Source of the DNA: Chamaecrista fasciculata
Taxonomy: Eukaryota > Streptophyta > Magnoliopsida > Fabales > Fabaceae
Direction of reading: 5' to 3'
DNA length: 64,000 nucleotides
Assembly: GCA_003254925.1 (NCBI GenBank)
Contig: QANZ01045886.1
Span: 28,427 to 92,426, forward strand
Shown here: positions 47,067-60,188 of the stretch, one piece after another
Layout: each line of letters starts with the position of its first letter
Numbering within the stretch: position 1 is the stretch's first letter
Program-made: the position numbers and the translations under genes
Notes under the pieces: model-generated
Database searches by the model: none
Seen by the model: only the letters and a program-made list of their open reading frames with translations
What the model was told of the DNA's origin: nothing

Positions 47067-48105
47067 TCAATCAACAATCATTAGATAATTATGTAAGACA
47101 CATGTAGCTAACAGAATTTTCTTTTGATTCTTAATACCAAAAGTTGGTGCATTTGTGAAATTGGTAAACTTCTTTTTCAAATCTCCAAATGCTCTTTCAA
47201 TTGCATGACGTAAAGAAGAACGACAATGGTTGAATAGTTCATGAGAATTTTGTGGATGATTTCTTGAGTACTCTTTCAAGTGATATGTTCCTCCCTATAA
47301 TGTGTAATGAGCTCACCTTTTAATGTAAAACCAACATCAACAAGATAGGATTTACCTATACAAAAAATTAATTAAACATTATCAATTGGGTGTTTAGTTA
47401 ATTTTAGCTAATTGGGTCTGGGTGTTTAAATGCACATTTTGGAGTATACCTTCTGTAATTTTTATGGGATATTGTCTTTTCAATGGATCTATTAGTCAAA
47501 TATTGTGCTCTCCCACCTAGCCAAAACATATGTGAATCTCAAATCAAAAGAACATGATGCCAATAGCTTTTGTGTTGGATAATCTTTTCGACTACGAAAT
47601 TTTGTGGCATCATCTACGAGGACTTTAACATACATGAGTTCTATCAATTGTACCAATACAATCCTATGACAAAATATTATTTAAATTTGAAACATATAGT
47701 TTCTATGTTTCAAAATGGTGTTAAAATGATATTCACCTTAAAATATGGGAACTAGGAAGAACTTATTACTATTGAATATTTATGTAGCAACTTCATCAAC
47801 ATTTGGTTGACGCAAATATTCATCTTCTAATTTAATCAAAGCATTGACGACACTATGAAAATAACAAGTTACAGTTTCACCAAACTTTGAAAAAAGAAGC
47901 TCAATGCACGATTTTTTACACCATGCCTAAGCAAATACAAGAACTTTGCAACTTGTTCTTCAGCTGTTGCTGGTTGTGTTGGTTGAAGACCATCTTTCCT
48001 TTGTATTATCACACACAAGTTTAAAAATGCCCTAGGACCCATTAGTATTATGTCACAACATCTTCCACTATCTATTATGTGTTTCATTCGCTCATCTCGT
48101 GTCAT
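47067..48105 (-). pseudogene. PIF/Harbinger transposase (DDE_Tnp_4 type), broken
   Basis: Pieces in order on the minus strand: MTRDERMKHIIDSGRCCD to RALSFFF (48105 to about 47890), a frame with CIGTIDRTH (about 47660), then YPTQKLLASCSFDLRFTYVL (about 47550), then GKSYLVDVGFTLKGELI (about 47350-47300), and HSSLRHAIERAFGDLKKKF to HNYLMIVD (47279-47067). The DDE residues fall in GTID, LVDVGF and IERAFGDLKK. At least three frame breaks and an inserted AT-rich stretch (47360-47460) destroy the gene. The terminal inverted repeats of the parent element were not found. Confidence 0.8.
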
Positions 48106-49204
48106 TCTCTTTCTTCTCTAAAGAATTTAGGAATTTTAATTTTTCTACATTGTGTTTGGGTTACATACCATGTGGCCAAGCAAACAATTTGTATCAAGAG
48201 ATATTTAGACATCATAATGACCTACCATTTATTTCAAGTGAACAAGTTATATTTTTTGCAACTATTAAGATTAATAATTAAAAAATTACTTTCCTGAAAA
48301 AATATTAGCTAATACCACAAGGTATACCATAGGTGTATCCTATACATACTCAGTATATTATATTACAAAAAAAAAATATCTGGCAGAATATAATTATAAG
48401 GATCAACAAAAGTACAATAATTATAAAACCAAAATAACATTAGTAGAAGAACTATGTTCACAAACTGTTTGGTTACAGAGTGTGTAAAAGAGATATAAGC
48501 ATGAGGCAATAAAGACTCTCCTAAATAGTTAATATATAAAAGAGGGCCAACCGGAAAACCTGGAGTCAAATATTCATGTCAATTTATATTTTGTAAATTA
48601 TTTATACTTAAGCATGGCAATTATGATACAGTTTTCGCAATGTACCATTTGAAGTATGTCGAATGCACTGCACAATACTGCTCGATTAATATAACATCCA
48701 GTGACTCCAAATATTCTTTAGAAAGTAACTAATAGTTTTCTTTTTAGTGTTAATTGTGAAGATATTATCAATATTAAGTTATCCACCAGAAATATTGTAT
48801 AATAAAACATAATAGTGATTTAACAAGTGAAAGAGGCACATGAGCAAGAAGATAATCGATTTCTTTAGAATAAACATTAGAAGAAGAAGCAACGGCTGAA
48901 AAAAAGAGAGACAAAGAGATAGATAGAACAAGAGAAAGAGAACCTGGAAATCGCCACCGTCGTCTCTGCCGGAAAAAGGTCAAACCAGTGCGTGGTGTCG
49001 TCTCAGAGAAGAATGTTGTTGCCTTCGAGCGGGAGACTGATGTTGCGTGTGGTATTATAGGGTTTTTCTATGATTGAATAAACTTGTCATTTTAATAAAA
49101 TTACAAGGACATAATTGTCTTTAAAAATTATAATTCATTAATTTCCCTTTTTTTTTGATAATAATTAATTTCCGTTCTTTAATGCAATTTGGAGAAAAGA
49201 AAAA
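48106..49204. other. Spacer
   Basis: 48870-49060 has higher GC and a Ser/Arg-rich minus-strand frame, possibly a leader exon of the Harbinger remnant. No convincing gene. Confidence 0.35.
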
Positions 49205-49966
49205 AACTCAAAGCGTAAATTAGTCTTATATCTTTTGCTGAGTTTCTAATTTGGTTCTATTTTTTTTAGTTGTACTTTTGGTCTCATATCACTTTAGGTC
49301 AAGTTGTAGAATTGGTTTCACATCTTTGCAAAATAATTAACCGTTCGTTCATTCTTTTGCAAAGATATGAAACCACTTCTGCACCTCATCCAAATATATA
49401 GAACCAATTCTGCAACAAAAAAGAGATATGAGGCCAAATTGGAACCTGACCCAGAGATATGAGACCAAAAGTGCAACAAAAAGATATATGAGACTAAATA
49501 AGGAACTTAGCAAAAGATATGAGACCAAATTTACACTTTGCCAAAAAAAAAAAGGTCAAAGTGCAAATTTGGTCCCATATGTTTTGGTCAGTTCCCAATT
49601 TGGTCCTATATCTTTTTTTATTGTACATTTGGTTCCATATCTTTGGGTTAGTTCCCAATTTGGTCCCATATCTTTTTTATTGCAGATTTAGTCTCATATC
49701 TTTGAGTCGATTATAGAATTGGTCCTATATATTTGGGTTATGTGCATAAGTGGTCTCATATCTTTGCAAGAGAATCAAAATTAGTTGATTATTTTGCAAA
49801 GATATGGGACCAATTCTGCAACATAACCGAAAGATATGGGTTGAAAAATGATATGGGGCCAAATTGGGACCTTTTGCAAAGATGTGGGATCAAAAGTGCA
49901 ACAAAAAAGATACATGACCAAATTAAGAACTCAACAAAAGATATAAAACTAAATTTACAGATTGAC
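49205..49966. mobile_element. Two adjacent MULE-type MITEs
   Basis: About 49205-49541 (ends CTCAAAGCGTAAATTAG and CAAATTTACACTTTGCC) and 49553-49966 (ends GGTCAAAGTGCAAATTTGG and CTAAATTTACAGATTGAC) lie head to tail, separated by an A-run. Each has arms of 'ttggtcccatatc' / 'gatatgggacc' units. Poly-A flanks prevent scoring of target duplications. Confidence 0.6.
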
Positions 49967-50008
49967 AAAAAAAAGAAGAGTGACATTGGAGACCCTCCTT
50001 ATTAATAC

Positions 50009-50560
50009 TGTCAAAATGAAGCAAAGTCCGCGAGCTAGTCCTTAAGTGGGAGGACATCATAAAATAGGCTCGTTTAAAAGCGATCCTTAATGGCTATTTT
50101 ATTTTATTTTTTATTTTCATATATATATATATATATTTTTATCTAAATTTTGTTATTTGTATATTATCCTTCCATATATTTTTTTCAAACTATAATTTTT
50201 AAAAAAGTAAAATTAATTTGTAGAGAAAATAATTTATATAAATTTCTTTTTGCTATAAATCAAATAATTGTATAATTATAATTAACATTCAAATAAAATA
50301 AAAATATTTTCATTAACTTACAAGTTTCATAATATTTTTATTTATCTCTCATCATATTATTATTATTTTATAAAATTTTAATTTTAAAAAATATTAAAAA
50401 AGTTGTTAACTTGCGGGTTGACCTGTTTAGCTCGTGACTAATACGGGCGAGTTTGAACATATAAAAGTGAACTTGTTTATAAATGGGCCAGCCAACCCTA
50501 CCCTATTTAAATGAAGGCCCGTGATGGAGTTGGGCAGGCCAACTTGTTTTGATAATGCTA
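50009..50560. repeat. GC-box MITE, GTCAAAA family
   Basis: Ends TACTGTCAAAATGAAGC and GGCCAACTTGTTTTGATA are complementary. Related in layout and motif to 4056-4386, with 'gggccagccaaccct' near the right end, but with an AT-rich middle. Confidence 0.45.
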
Positions 50561-51193
50561 CTCCTTATCGATAATGGTTCGGAGTAGTAGTAAGCAAAAT
50601 GTACCTTAAGTGAGATGATTAATGTTCAATTCCTACGGTTGACGTTGTTGGGAAGGTTTTAAAATTGTTTACTCTCGATCTGTATAAAATTAGTTTTTAT
50701 CTAAATCGTTATACGGATAAGTGAGGAGAATTCATAATTAAACAAAAGGAAAAAAAAAAGACCCTCCTTGACTTTTTCATTTATTTCTGGTTAAATCTTT
50801 CAAACATAAGTGCCTGTTTTGGCCTTTTCATTTTACTCCCAAATTCCCTCCCCCACTCTTAGGTTATGTGTAGGAGTTTCAGTAAAGATAGGAAGTAATG
50901 CTTATTAATGGAATGAAATAAGATGTTGTAAAATGATTTGAATAAATATATTATTTGAGAGTTTTAAATGAAAAATAAAATGGAACATAAATTATTCAAT
51001 TAATCTTGTTTATATGTTATCATTAATGAAATGAAATCGATCTGATATTACCCTTTATAATTAGATTTATTTGGTACCAAAATTAGCTTCCTTGACTATT
51101 TCACTTATTTTTCACCAAATTATCCAAACACAGATTTTATTTATTTGAGTCAAACTATTCTATTCAACTCTTTTCCCCATCCTCTATCCAAAT
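50561..51193. other. AT-rich spacer
   Basis: Contains a repeat (50875-51060) shared with 44755-44990. No gene seen. Confidence 0.4.
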
Positions 51194-51522
51194 TTAGGGT
51201 GTGCTTGGGAATGGGTTATAAATACAATACAAACTTATTATCTCCATTTTCAATACATAACTTGATCTACCGTGCAACACGGCTGTTTGTTTTTCAATTA
51301 CAAACTCATTACAAAAATATTATTTCATTACAACATCATTTCATTACATTTTTCATACCCAATTACTAACATACCCAATAACTAAAAAGATTATTAGAAA
51401 AATATATAATTCATACCCAAAAAATATATATTTTGGTCTCTTCTCTAGTATATATATGGGTAAAATTTTTAGTAGTATAAAAAATTAAAAAAGTAATTTT
51501 TCAAATAAATTATTTTTTCAAA

Positions 51523-52868
51523 GGGTAAATTGCAATTTGGTACCCTGTGGTTAGGGGCGGTTCCCCTTTGGTACCCTGAAAGAAAACTTTTTGCATTGTG
51601 GTACCCCGTGGTTTACTCCGTTAGCGATTTGGTACCCTGAGGTTTTTTTCTGTTAGGATTTAACGGCAAATGTTAGTTAAAATGTCAAAAATCTCCCAAA
51701 AAGTCTTCTCTTATGCGTTTAAGTCCTTTCCCTTTACTAAAAGGGATCAAAACATAAAGAATTAATTATAAAAGGGTCTTTAGAATTCTAATATTATAGA
51801 TTTTTCTCCTTTTCATAAGATTTCTTTTGAATAGGTCCTGATTTAATNNNNNNNNNNNNNNNNNNNNNNNNNNNNNNNNNNNNNNNNNNNNNNNNNNNNN
51901 NNNNNNNNNNNNNNNNNNNNNNNNNNNNNNNNNNNNNNNNNNNNNNNNNNNNNNNNNNNNNNNNNNNNNNNNNNNNNNNNNNNNNNNNNNNNNNNNNNNN
52001 NNNNNNNNNNNNNNNNNNNNNNNNNNNNNNNNNNNNNNNNNNNNNNNNNNNNNNNNNNNNNNNNNNNNNNNNNNNNNNNNNNNNNNNNNNNNNNNNNNNN
52101 NNNNNNNNNNNNNNNNNNNNNNNNNNNNNNNNNNNNNNNNNNNNNNNNNNNNNNNNNNNNNNNNNNNNNNNNNNNNNNNNNNNNNNNNNNNNNNNNNNNN
52201 NNNNNNNNNNNNNNNNNNNNNNNNNNNNNNNNNNNNNNNNNNNNNNNNNNNNNNNNNNNNNNNNNNNNNNNNNNNNNNNNNNNNNNNNNNNNNNNNNNNN
52301 NNNNNNNNNNNNNNNNNNNNNNNNNNNNNNNNNNNNNNNNNNNNNNNNNNNNNNNNNNNNNNNNNNNNNNNNNNNNNNNNNNNNNNNNNNNNNNNNNNNN
52401 NNNNNNNNNNNNNNNNNNNNNNNNNNNNNNNNNNNNNNNNNNNNNNNNNNNNNNNNNNNNNNNNNNNNNNNNNNNNNNNNNNNNNTTTTGAGGTTCTAAG
52501 GACTATTTTGATAAAGATCATAAACTTTTGGTATTAAAGTGTAATTAAATCAGGACCTATTCAAAAGAAATCTTATGAAAAGGAGAAAAATCTATAATAT
52601 TAGAATTCTAAAGACCCTTTTATAATTAATTCTTTATGTTTTGATCCCTTTTAGTAAAGGGAAAGGACTTAAACGCATAAGAGAAGACTTTTTGGGAGAT
52701 TTTTGACATTTTAACTAACATTTGCCGTTAAATCCTAACAGAAAAAAACCTCAGGGTACCAAATCGCTAACGGAGCAAACCACGGGGTACCACAATGCAA
52801 AAATTTTTCTTTCAGGGTACCAAAGGGGAACCGCCCCTAACCACAGGGTACCAAATTGCAATTTACCC
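51523..52868. mobile_element. Young palindromic GGGTAAATT-type MULE-like element
   Basis: The exact 9-bp duplication TTTTTCAAA (51514-51522 and 52869-52877) flanks arms that pair base for base without gaps. Positions 51523-51847 pair with 52868-52544, and I found only two mismatches in the 325 bp I compared. The centre is an assembly gap. Such near-identical arms indicate a recent insertion. The arms carry 'tttggtaccctgtggttag' and an interior without coding signal. Confidence 0.85.
51848..52485. other. Assembly gap (638 N)
   Basis: Only undetermined bases. It lies in the loop of the palindromic element, where assembly often fails. The apparent 251-codon frame across it (51766-52521) is meaningless. 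Confidence 0.98.
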
Positions 52869-53579
52869 TTTTTCAAATAATTATCTTATTTTTTAATATA
52901 CGGTATACTGTTGAAATTATGTATCAAATTTTGAATAATAATTTGTTGTTAGTTGAAGATAAATTATTTGGTCCACAAATTTGTAAAGATTATTCTATTT
53001 TGATCCTTGAATTTATTTTTTGGTCATTGAATTTAAAAGAGAGAGACCCAATCGTTGATGAATACGATTTTTTACAGGCAGAGACACACATTTCACTTCG
53101 TAAGGACCAATTCGTTGAATCGATATAAAATCGTAGTCCAAATAGAAGGTTTTTAAAATTTTCATGTTATTTACATTTTGGTCCTTTCATTTCATTACAT
53201 AAAGCAACTCCAACCTTCATTACAAATATTCACCTTTAACACAAATTTCAAGACAATTTCATTACCATTTCATTTCATAACAACTACAACCAAAAAGTCA
53301 AAATATCATTTTTTTTTTTATTTTTATCTTATTCCATTATCAATTATCAATTTTACCCCTATACAATTTAAAAAAAACCCATATAATTATTTCAACCAAC
53401 CACCATCCTTACATTCCCTTTTTCATAATTTCACATCATATTTTTTTCATTACATCTCAAACTAATCCAAACACCATTTGTCATTACATTTGTATTACAT
53501 AATTTTCTCATTACCATTTCATTACACAAAATCATCATTTTATTACATACTTATAATCCAAAGTCCAAACACACCCTTA

Positions 53580-54492
53580 GACACTTGTTGCTTATTAGTT
53601 ATTATAAAAAGATGGTTGCAATGACTAGGATTATCATTTTATTTGGATGATTTTAGTAAAAAATACCTAATTTCATATACATAGCTTGCAATTATGAGAG
53701 CACCAAAATCCTATCAATTTCACATACATTGCTTCCAATAACATATTACTTCGAATGACATCATCTTTTTCATTCCAAAATAGCAACCCGAGTGATTAGC
53801 TTTTCTGATTGTCTCATTCTTTGTAATCTTGTATACTTGATCATATATATATCTATCTCTAGTTTTTTTTTTGGGCTATATGGCGAAAGATTCTCTTTTG
53901 TTTTGATGCCAAAACTAGTATTTCAGTCGTCTTCTAAAAAGTTTGCTGGTTCCAATTTGTGTGAGGCATCTTTTTTCTCGCACATAGAATGTTTGTATAA
54001 TATAAACCCATGAAAAGAAAAGCAAAAAGAAAAATATATAATTATGGAAACAGTAACCCCAACTTGTGTCTCATTGTAATATAATAATTTTGGATGATAT
54101 TGATATGTGGATCTTCTTCTTGGATCCTGATTGTGCTTATAGAAAGCAAGCATTTGCAGCAGCACTTAAAGTTAATACTAATCAACCTCATTTTCTTATT
54201 CTTAATCACCAAGTACAATTCTTTCTTCTTGCTCTGGATTTAACCTTTTTTCTTTCCACTACTTCTGCTACTTTTTGCTAAACCCTAGTTTTCTCTTCCA
54301 CTGATTTTCCCATTCCGATTTCAACCTCACCACCTTCGATTATCGCTCCAGTAAACGCAGAAATCTGTGTAATGGGGGAGAAGCTGAAGAGATTCATGAC
54401 AATGGAGGAGAGGTTTTGAAATCTAGGGTTTTTCTGAAGGGGCCCTTCTTCATTCAACAAGAGGGCCCTCGATTACTCATAAGAGGAAGAAG
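53580..54492. other. Spacer and CASPL promoter region
   Basis: No gene seen. The last 200 bp probably hold the promoter and leader of the CASPL gene. A minus-strand frame at 54278-54460 overlaps that leader and has no support. Confidence 0.45.
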
Positions 54493-57400
54493 ATGAAGCG
54501 ATTGTTGGGTGGACCAGGGACGATCACGGGGTTGATCTTGAGATTAGGGCAATGTGCTTTTGGTGCTGCTTCAATTGGAGTTATGGTCACTGCTCTTGGG
54601 TTTTCTAGATACACTGCCTTTTGGTATTCCTACTTACCTTCTATTTTCTGCTATTTGGATGCTATTGAATAGATTTTTGTTGTTTTGTCTGTATTTCTCA
54701 ACTGTTTCCGGGAAATAGTGAGTGATTCATATAGGATTGTTCTTTTCCTCATCAAAAAATTGACCCAAGTGTGTCTTCTGGGGCTGTGTTAATATTTTTG
54801 GCTTCTTTGAGAGTTATTATGTTTAGTAGCTGTGGTCTTGATTACACCACTTGGCATTTATTAAAGACTGATGTTACCATTGGGAGTTTAGGACTTGTCA
54901 ATGGCATGATTTAATTTAATGCAGGAGCTTTGAGAACATCAAAACGGATTATTGTGAAGGTTAAGACTCAAGACATAACATGGGGATCTATTTGTTTTTT
55001 TCCTTTTTCAAGAGAGACTTGATCATATAGTGCTGAACTGTGAAAATTCTCTACTTTGTCCTATTTTAAATTCAAGAACATCATAGCAAATATAGAAGAA
55101 GTTTTGTCCTATTTTTGAACATATCTAATTCACAATTACTTCTTCTCCTTATTTGGTGTCATGTTTCTCATAAATGCATGCTTACTCTGTTGTCTGTAGC
55201 TGTGTGATTAACTTACTTTTTTGTTCCATGAGAACCGAGTGGTTCGTTTTTTAACAACAAATTTTTGTTCTTTAAACAAGGAAGAAGAAATTACTAATAA
55301 CCGTGTTGATTTCAAAATGTGTAAAGTAGATGCTTTTTCTTTCTCAGTTTTTTGTTTCTCTCGCAGTTAAAGGGAAATCTGATTTTTGTGATCAATAAGA
55401 TCTAAGATCTAAAATAGGAATAAAATTTCATGAATCATGAGCTAAAGATGTCGTGGTGCTAAATGTTGCAGTTTAAAACATGCCATATCACATATGCTAT
55501 ATTCCTTGACAATTGTCATATAAGAGCTTCATGATACATAACATTCTGGATCATAGCTTGACCTATACATTCTTTTAGTTGATATTAAAAAAGTATACAA
55601 TTTAGAAATTTATTGAGTATTCCAGGGTTGTCAGTTAATGGGAATTAGGGAAATACTAGTATCCTAACAGTCTAACAGAAATATGAGTTACTCGTTACCT
55701 TGTCTGTGTCTTTTAGTATAGATTTGTAAAAGGTCCATTTTATTTATTTTCTATTGGGATACAAGAATATATGGTTTATTTAGTTTTTATATATTGTAAT
55801 GAGGGAAAACCTGTCTGACTGTTTAACTTCACTTATAGTTGCCATTTGCTAATGGGATGTGCACATTGCTGTAAAAGGGGCTCTTTGAACAATGGTGTGC
55901 AATGTTGCCGATTGGGACATTGAAGTGCAGCAGATGTAAAATTTATGTCATATAATCCAAAACAACAATAATGCACAAGAAAAACACTAATGTATAGAGA
56001 AATAAAAAAGAAGAAAACTTAGCTCTACTCGAGGCTATTTGATATAACTTCAAAATAATCCAAAATTCAACTGTATCAGGCAATTAAACACTAAGACAAA
56101 TATGTTAAAGTTGATCAAGTCTGGAAGTTCTGAAGAATGAGTAAACATGTCCCTCTCATGTTCACTGGATCCAACTGAAATGGGTTCACTGGAAAATGAG
56201 TAAAAGTGGGTTCTTTCTTGACAAAGCCATGACACTGAAGAAATAGAGGAGAGAGAAAGAGTGCCAACAGAGGAAGTAACAAAACAGAGAAAAAAGTATG
56301 AAAAAGTCAGGAGGAAAACAAAAGAGAAATCAGAAAAGAACAATGGATCGAAATTGAATTTTTGGCTGTATACATTCACGTGGCATGTTGTGTGCACCAT
56401 ACTATGTCATTTGAATTTTGCAATGGCATAATGTTGTTTGGCACATAGCTAACAGCTTTGACTTTACTTGATTGAGTTTGTAGCTGGCAAGGAGATAAAT
56501 TATGAGCTAAAATGCAAGGATAATACCAAAATAAGACATTGTAATAATTAATACAGACGATGAATGCTGTACTACTTCATATTTATTCAAGTGTGAGTTA
56601 GTATTGTGGATCAAGTCATTATATATGGTACGCCTGCAAAAATAATTCATTGGAGTAGTGATTGAACTGCCAAATATATCATTGATCGGAGAATTATTTT
56701 TAGTCATCTAATTATTTTCTGGACTACATATTAATTGTGATTTATGAATGTCATCAAAATTGGCAAGATGTTTATTTTTCATGAGTATGAATATTTAATT
56801 GAGTACTAAGGAGTAAATGGTGTCTGCAAATGCTGCATGCACCTTTTCTTGTGTATGAGCACCATCTAAGATTTATGTAGGATCATAGTATCTATCTGCT
56901 GGAGATGCTAAGATTAAATTATTATATTGATTTGCTTTTCAATTGGGTATAAATACACCTTTCCTTTAATTTGGGCTTCAAACATATAGTTCTCTCTTGT
57001 GCTGCAAATATCTTTATTCTTTGTCTGCAATTTCAGCTATTTAATTGCATCAATGGGACTTCAAGTGCTCTGGAGCTTTGGACTTGCTTGTCTTGATATC
57101 TATGCTGTGAGGAGAAAGAGAGACCTTCAGAATGCAATCCTTGTCAGCTTGTTTGTTGTCGGTGATTGGGTAATAATCAGGCCAATTTCCTCTTCATTTC
57201 ATTATTTTCTGGAGAAAATATGTAATACAGTTATGCACTTAAGCATGTCATATGTATCACTTATTCTAGATGCATTGGAGAATCTAGAAGACAGGCTCTG
57301 CTTATGCAACTACTTCTAAGAGCTCTTACTTATAGTTAAAAACTAATGGGTCAGTTTAAACATCGCATAGAAGTAATTGAAGAGCTTGAAGTAAAGTTCG

Positions 57401-58207
57401 TTTGCTGTTTTAACTTTTAACATCCGTGTTATAGGCTGAACAGTTCTCTCTGTAGTCATCTTGTTAATGATTGTAGGTGAAATTTACTGACTTCTGGCTT
57501 TGGGTTGGTTTTATCTGTGCCTAAATACATGAACTTGATTTTATTATGATGGGATTGGTAAAATTCTGAAAAGCCTTATCATTTTTCTTCTCCAACACTA
57601 CTATTCTGGATCTCTTCTCTCATGAAGCAATATTTATGCTATATCTGAGCGGCCAAAATGCAATAAAAGGAAGTTTTCTTCTCTCTTTCTGATGAAATTT
57701 CTCTTGTGACTATTGTTAGAGATTATAATAGAACTATTAGTAAGCCTTTACCTAACAGCTTAAGCATTTGAATTGAGTTAATACTTGATATGGTATCAAA
57801 GACTGCAACACCAATAAGTTTAGAGTTTAATCCTTGTTACATTCATTTTCTTAATTACAAGTAAGTCTTAGCTCAAAAGGTTTGTGCATGCTAAAACCCA
57901 AATAGGTTTTATTTTTGGAGATATGTTAGAAATTATAGTAAAACTTATTTGAGTCTTCTCTTAGCAGTTGACATTATTACAAGTCGATAAAATAATGGTT
58001 TATGAAATGCAGGTAACAGCTACTTTATCGCTGGCAGCCGCATGCTCGTCAGCAGGAATTGTTGTTCTATATGCAAAAGACCTGGATTTCTGCAAGAAGG
58101 GTCTCCCTTGCAAAAGGTACCAGATTTCTGTAGCCATGGCTTTTATCACCTGGGCTTTTACAGCAATCTCATCACATGTGATGTTCTGGATTTTAGCTTC
58201 AGTGTAG
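54493..58207 (+). CDS. CASP-like protein, CASPL5 type
   Basis: Three exons, 54493-54623, 57037-57169 and 58013-58207, join with GT-AG introns to 152 residues. The protein has four membrane spans: about residues 12-37 ([17 protein letters not shown]), 44-66 ([17 protein letters not shown]), 76-106 ([18 protein letters not shown]) and 125-150 ([16 protein letters not shown]). The Arg in span 1 and Asp in span 3 (GDW), conserved in CASP/MARVEL relatives, are present. The short extracellular loop holds two Cys ([12 protein letters not shown]). It starts [13 protein letters not shown], like Arabidopsis CASPL5C members, and has their length. CASPL proteins form plasma-membrane scaffolds. Intron 1 is 2.4 kb and shows no other gene. 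Confidence 0.94.
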
Positions 58208-59082
58208 CTTTACCTATTTATTTCCCTTCCCAGAAAGATGATCAACTTCCACGTTACGGTATCCTTGGTTTCTCTTGTATATTTTGTTGTATTTGTAGCT
58301 TGATTGACAGTTGACACTTGTAATTTGTAAATTTTGTTCTATCAGTGATTTCCCTTAACATATTGCCAAAATTCCAAATATCCTAAGTGGACCTACAATA
58401 ACCAAAATATAGAGAAGTTAATCATGAAAAGGCATACTAGTATGTTAGAGGTGAGTCATAATGTGTTATACATATTTAGATGTCTGTTGGATTTACTTAA
58501 GCTAGCCTCTTAATGATTCCATATGAACACTAATCATCTGAAGCGAACTCAGTTTTGTTGACTCCTTTAACCTAAGGAATATGCCCAAGAATTCTTGCCC
58601 ATTGGGACTAAGCATGTTTTAAAATCTGACCATTAGCTTTGGTTTTTTTTTTTTCCCTTTGTAATTTTTATCATTGTGTAATGCCCAGTTTTTCACAATT
58701 TTTGGTAACGTCAGGATCTTTGGAATCTATTAGATGTATGTTATAGATTAAATTAATGATTTGATTCTTGAAAAATCATTCTTAGTTCTGAAATGATTCA
58801 ATTTACATTTCGAAACATTCGTGTTGAGCTTTTTTATTCATCTTTGTTTCTTCTTTGATGTCTTTGTGGCTCCTCTTTCAATGCTAGTAAACTTCAAATG
58901 AAAAAAAGAATGGCCAAGAGTGATATAGTTGGTTGATATAGTTGGTTAAGGTTTGGGCTCTTACCTCATAAAGGCGATGGTTCAAATCATTTTATTAATG
59001 TGAGGACTTTATTTAGTGAGTGATACGTAGATTCTTCTCGTAAAATCCTTATAGTCATAGAGGTTGAGAAGTATTCTCTAAC
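58208..59082. other. CASPL 3' flank and spacer
   Basis: The sequence just after the stop probably includes the 3' UTR. About 58920-59040 has 'ttggttgatatagttgg' repeats. No gene. Confidence 0.45.
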
Positions 59083-59090
59083 TCTAGTAG

Positions 59091-59353
59091 CAGTGACGGA
59101 GCCAAGGGGGGGCTGGCAGGGGCCATGGCCCCCCCCCCAAATTTGATAGAATATATATAAATATATATAACTCAAGCATAAATATGAGCATGGTTCAGCT
59201 GGTTTTGTTGTTTTTCTTCTAAGGATGGTATTGGTTCGATCCTTGGCTAAGAAAAAATTGTTTTTCCTTCATCTTTTTTGGAAGATTAAACATCCCACTT
59301 CATACACTTTTCCCTTTGGCCCCCCCTAACTATTTATCCTACCTCCGTCACTG
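59091..59353. mobile_element. hAT MITE, 263 bp
   Basis: TIR CAGTGACGGAG / CTCCGTCACTG and the exact 8-bp duplication TCTAGTAG (59083-59090 and 59354-59361) place it in the hAT superfamily. G and C homopolymer runs (59106-59112, 59131-59139) occur near the left end, and a C run near the right. No coding sequence. Confidence 0.9.
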
Positions 59354-59361
59354 TCTAGTAG

Positions 59362-60188
59362 GATACTAGTGTCTAATCTTACTTAAACTTGTATAAAAAA
59401 GTTGGGAAGAAATATAAAGAAATAAACTATTTTAATGAGACTTGGGAGTCAATTATTTTTTTATTATAGAAATTAAAATACTTGTAATTTTAGTTTACCA
59501 AACCGTTTGTTGGTAAAAAGAAAAAAGTTTGATTATTATGGGAAAGTGCTTTGCATTATAAAGAAAAAAAAAAGATTTGAGTATCTATTCTGATCTTATA
59601 TTTATTTTAATCTTTATTTAGGTCTAATAAGTGTCCGACCTAACATTTTGAGGTTTGAATCTTCTATGTTTTTATTATATACATTTCTTGTAAATTCAAA
59701 GAGAGAAAAGAAAAGAAAAAGAGAGAGAAAAAGAATATATGAATTTTACATATTTATTATTTTATGGTATTCATATTTTCTCTTTTTTTCTCTTTTTAAA
59801 TTTACACGGAAAAAAAAAATAGAAGATGAAAATGTAAAAGATATAATTCCAACATTTTGATGTGTCTCACTCTTATTGATATGACTTCTTTTTTGTTTTT
59901 TTAGTTTGTCATACTCTCTTGAACTTTACTCTCTCTCACACATTTTTTTCTTTATCTGGTCCTCTCCTCTCTATTGTTGTCGTTGCTATTATTAACACCA
60001 TTGAAGAAAAAGAAAAAGGAGGAGAATTGTTGTCATCCTTGATAGTACCATTGTCGCCACCAACAAAAAGAAAAAACAGAAATTGTTGACGCCATGATAT
60101 CCTTTTCATATGAAGGACCAAATTAGAACAATTATTAATTTGAACTAATTTAAAGCTGTAACACTTCAAAGAACACAATTAAAAAAAT
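59362..60188. other. Spacer
   Basis: AT-rich with a purine tract (59700-59735). No gene seen. Confidence 0.45.

Larger units (their letters stand above)
51197..53576. mobile_element. Possible Tourist-type (PIF/Harbinger) element split by a MULE
   Basis: GGGTGTGCTTGG at the left and CCAAACACACCC at the right form a terminal inverted repeat. TTA lies directly outside each (51194-51196 and 53577-53579), the TSD typical of PIF/Harbinger. Outer parts are rich in 'tcattacattt'. The two halves are unequal (about 317 and 699 bp), so it may be two elements rather than one. Confidence 0.45.

Noticed and set aside
51766..52521. Long open frame of 251 codons on the minus strand
   Set aside because: Nearly all of it is undetermined bases of the assembly gap; only the ends are real sequence and they belong to a transposon arm.
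56050..56400. 116-codon frame in CASPL intron 1
   Set aside because: AT/TC-biased composition, Phe/Ser runs, no domain; opposite strand to the host gene and without splice support.
57968..58314. Alternative start and second frame over CASPL exon 3
   Set aside because: The accepted frame continues exon 2 (GDWVTATLSL) across a proper AG acceptor; the alternative frame breaks family homology.
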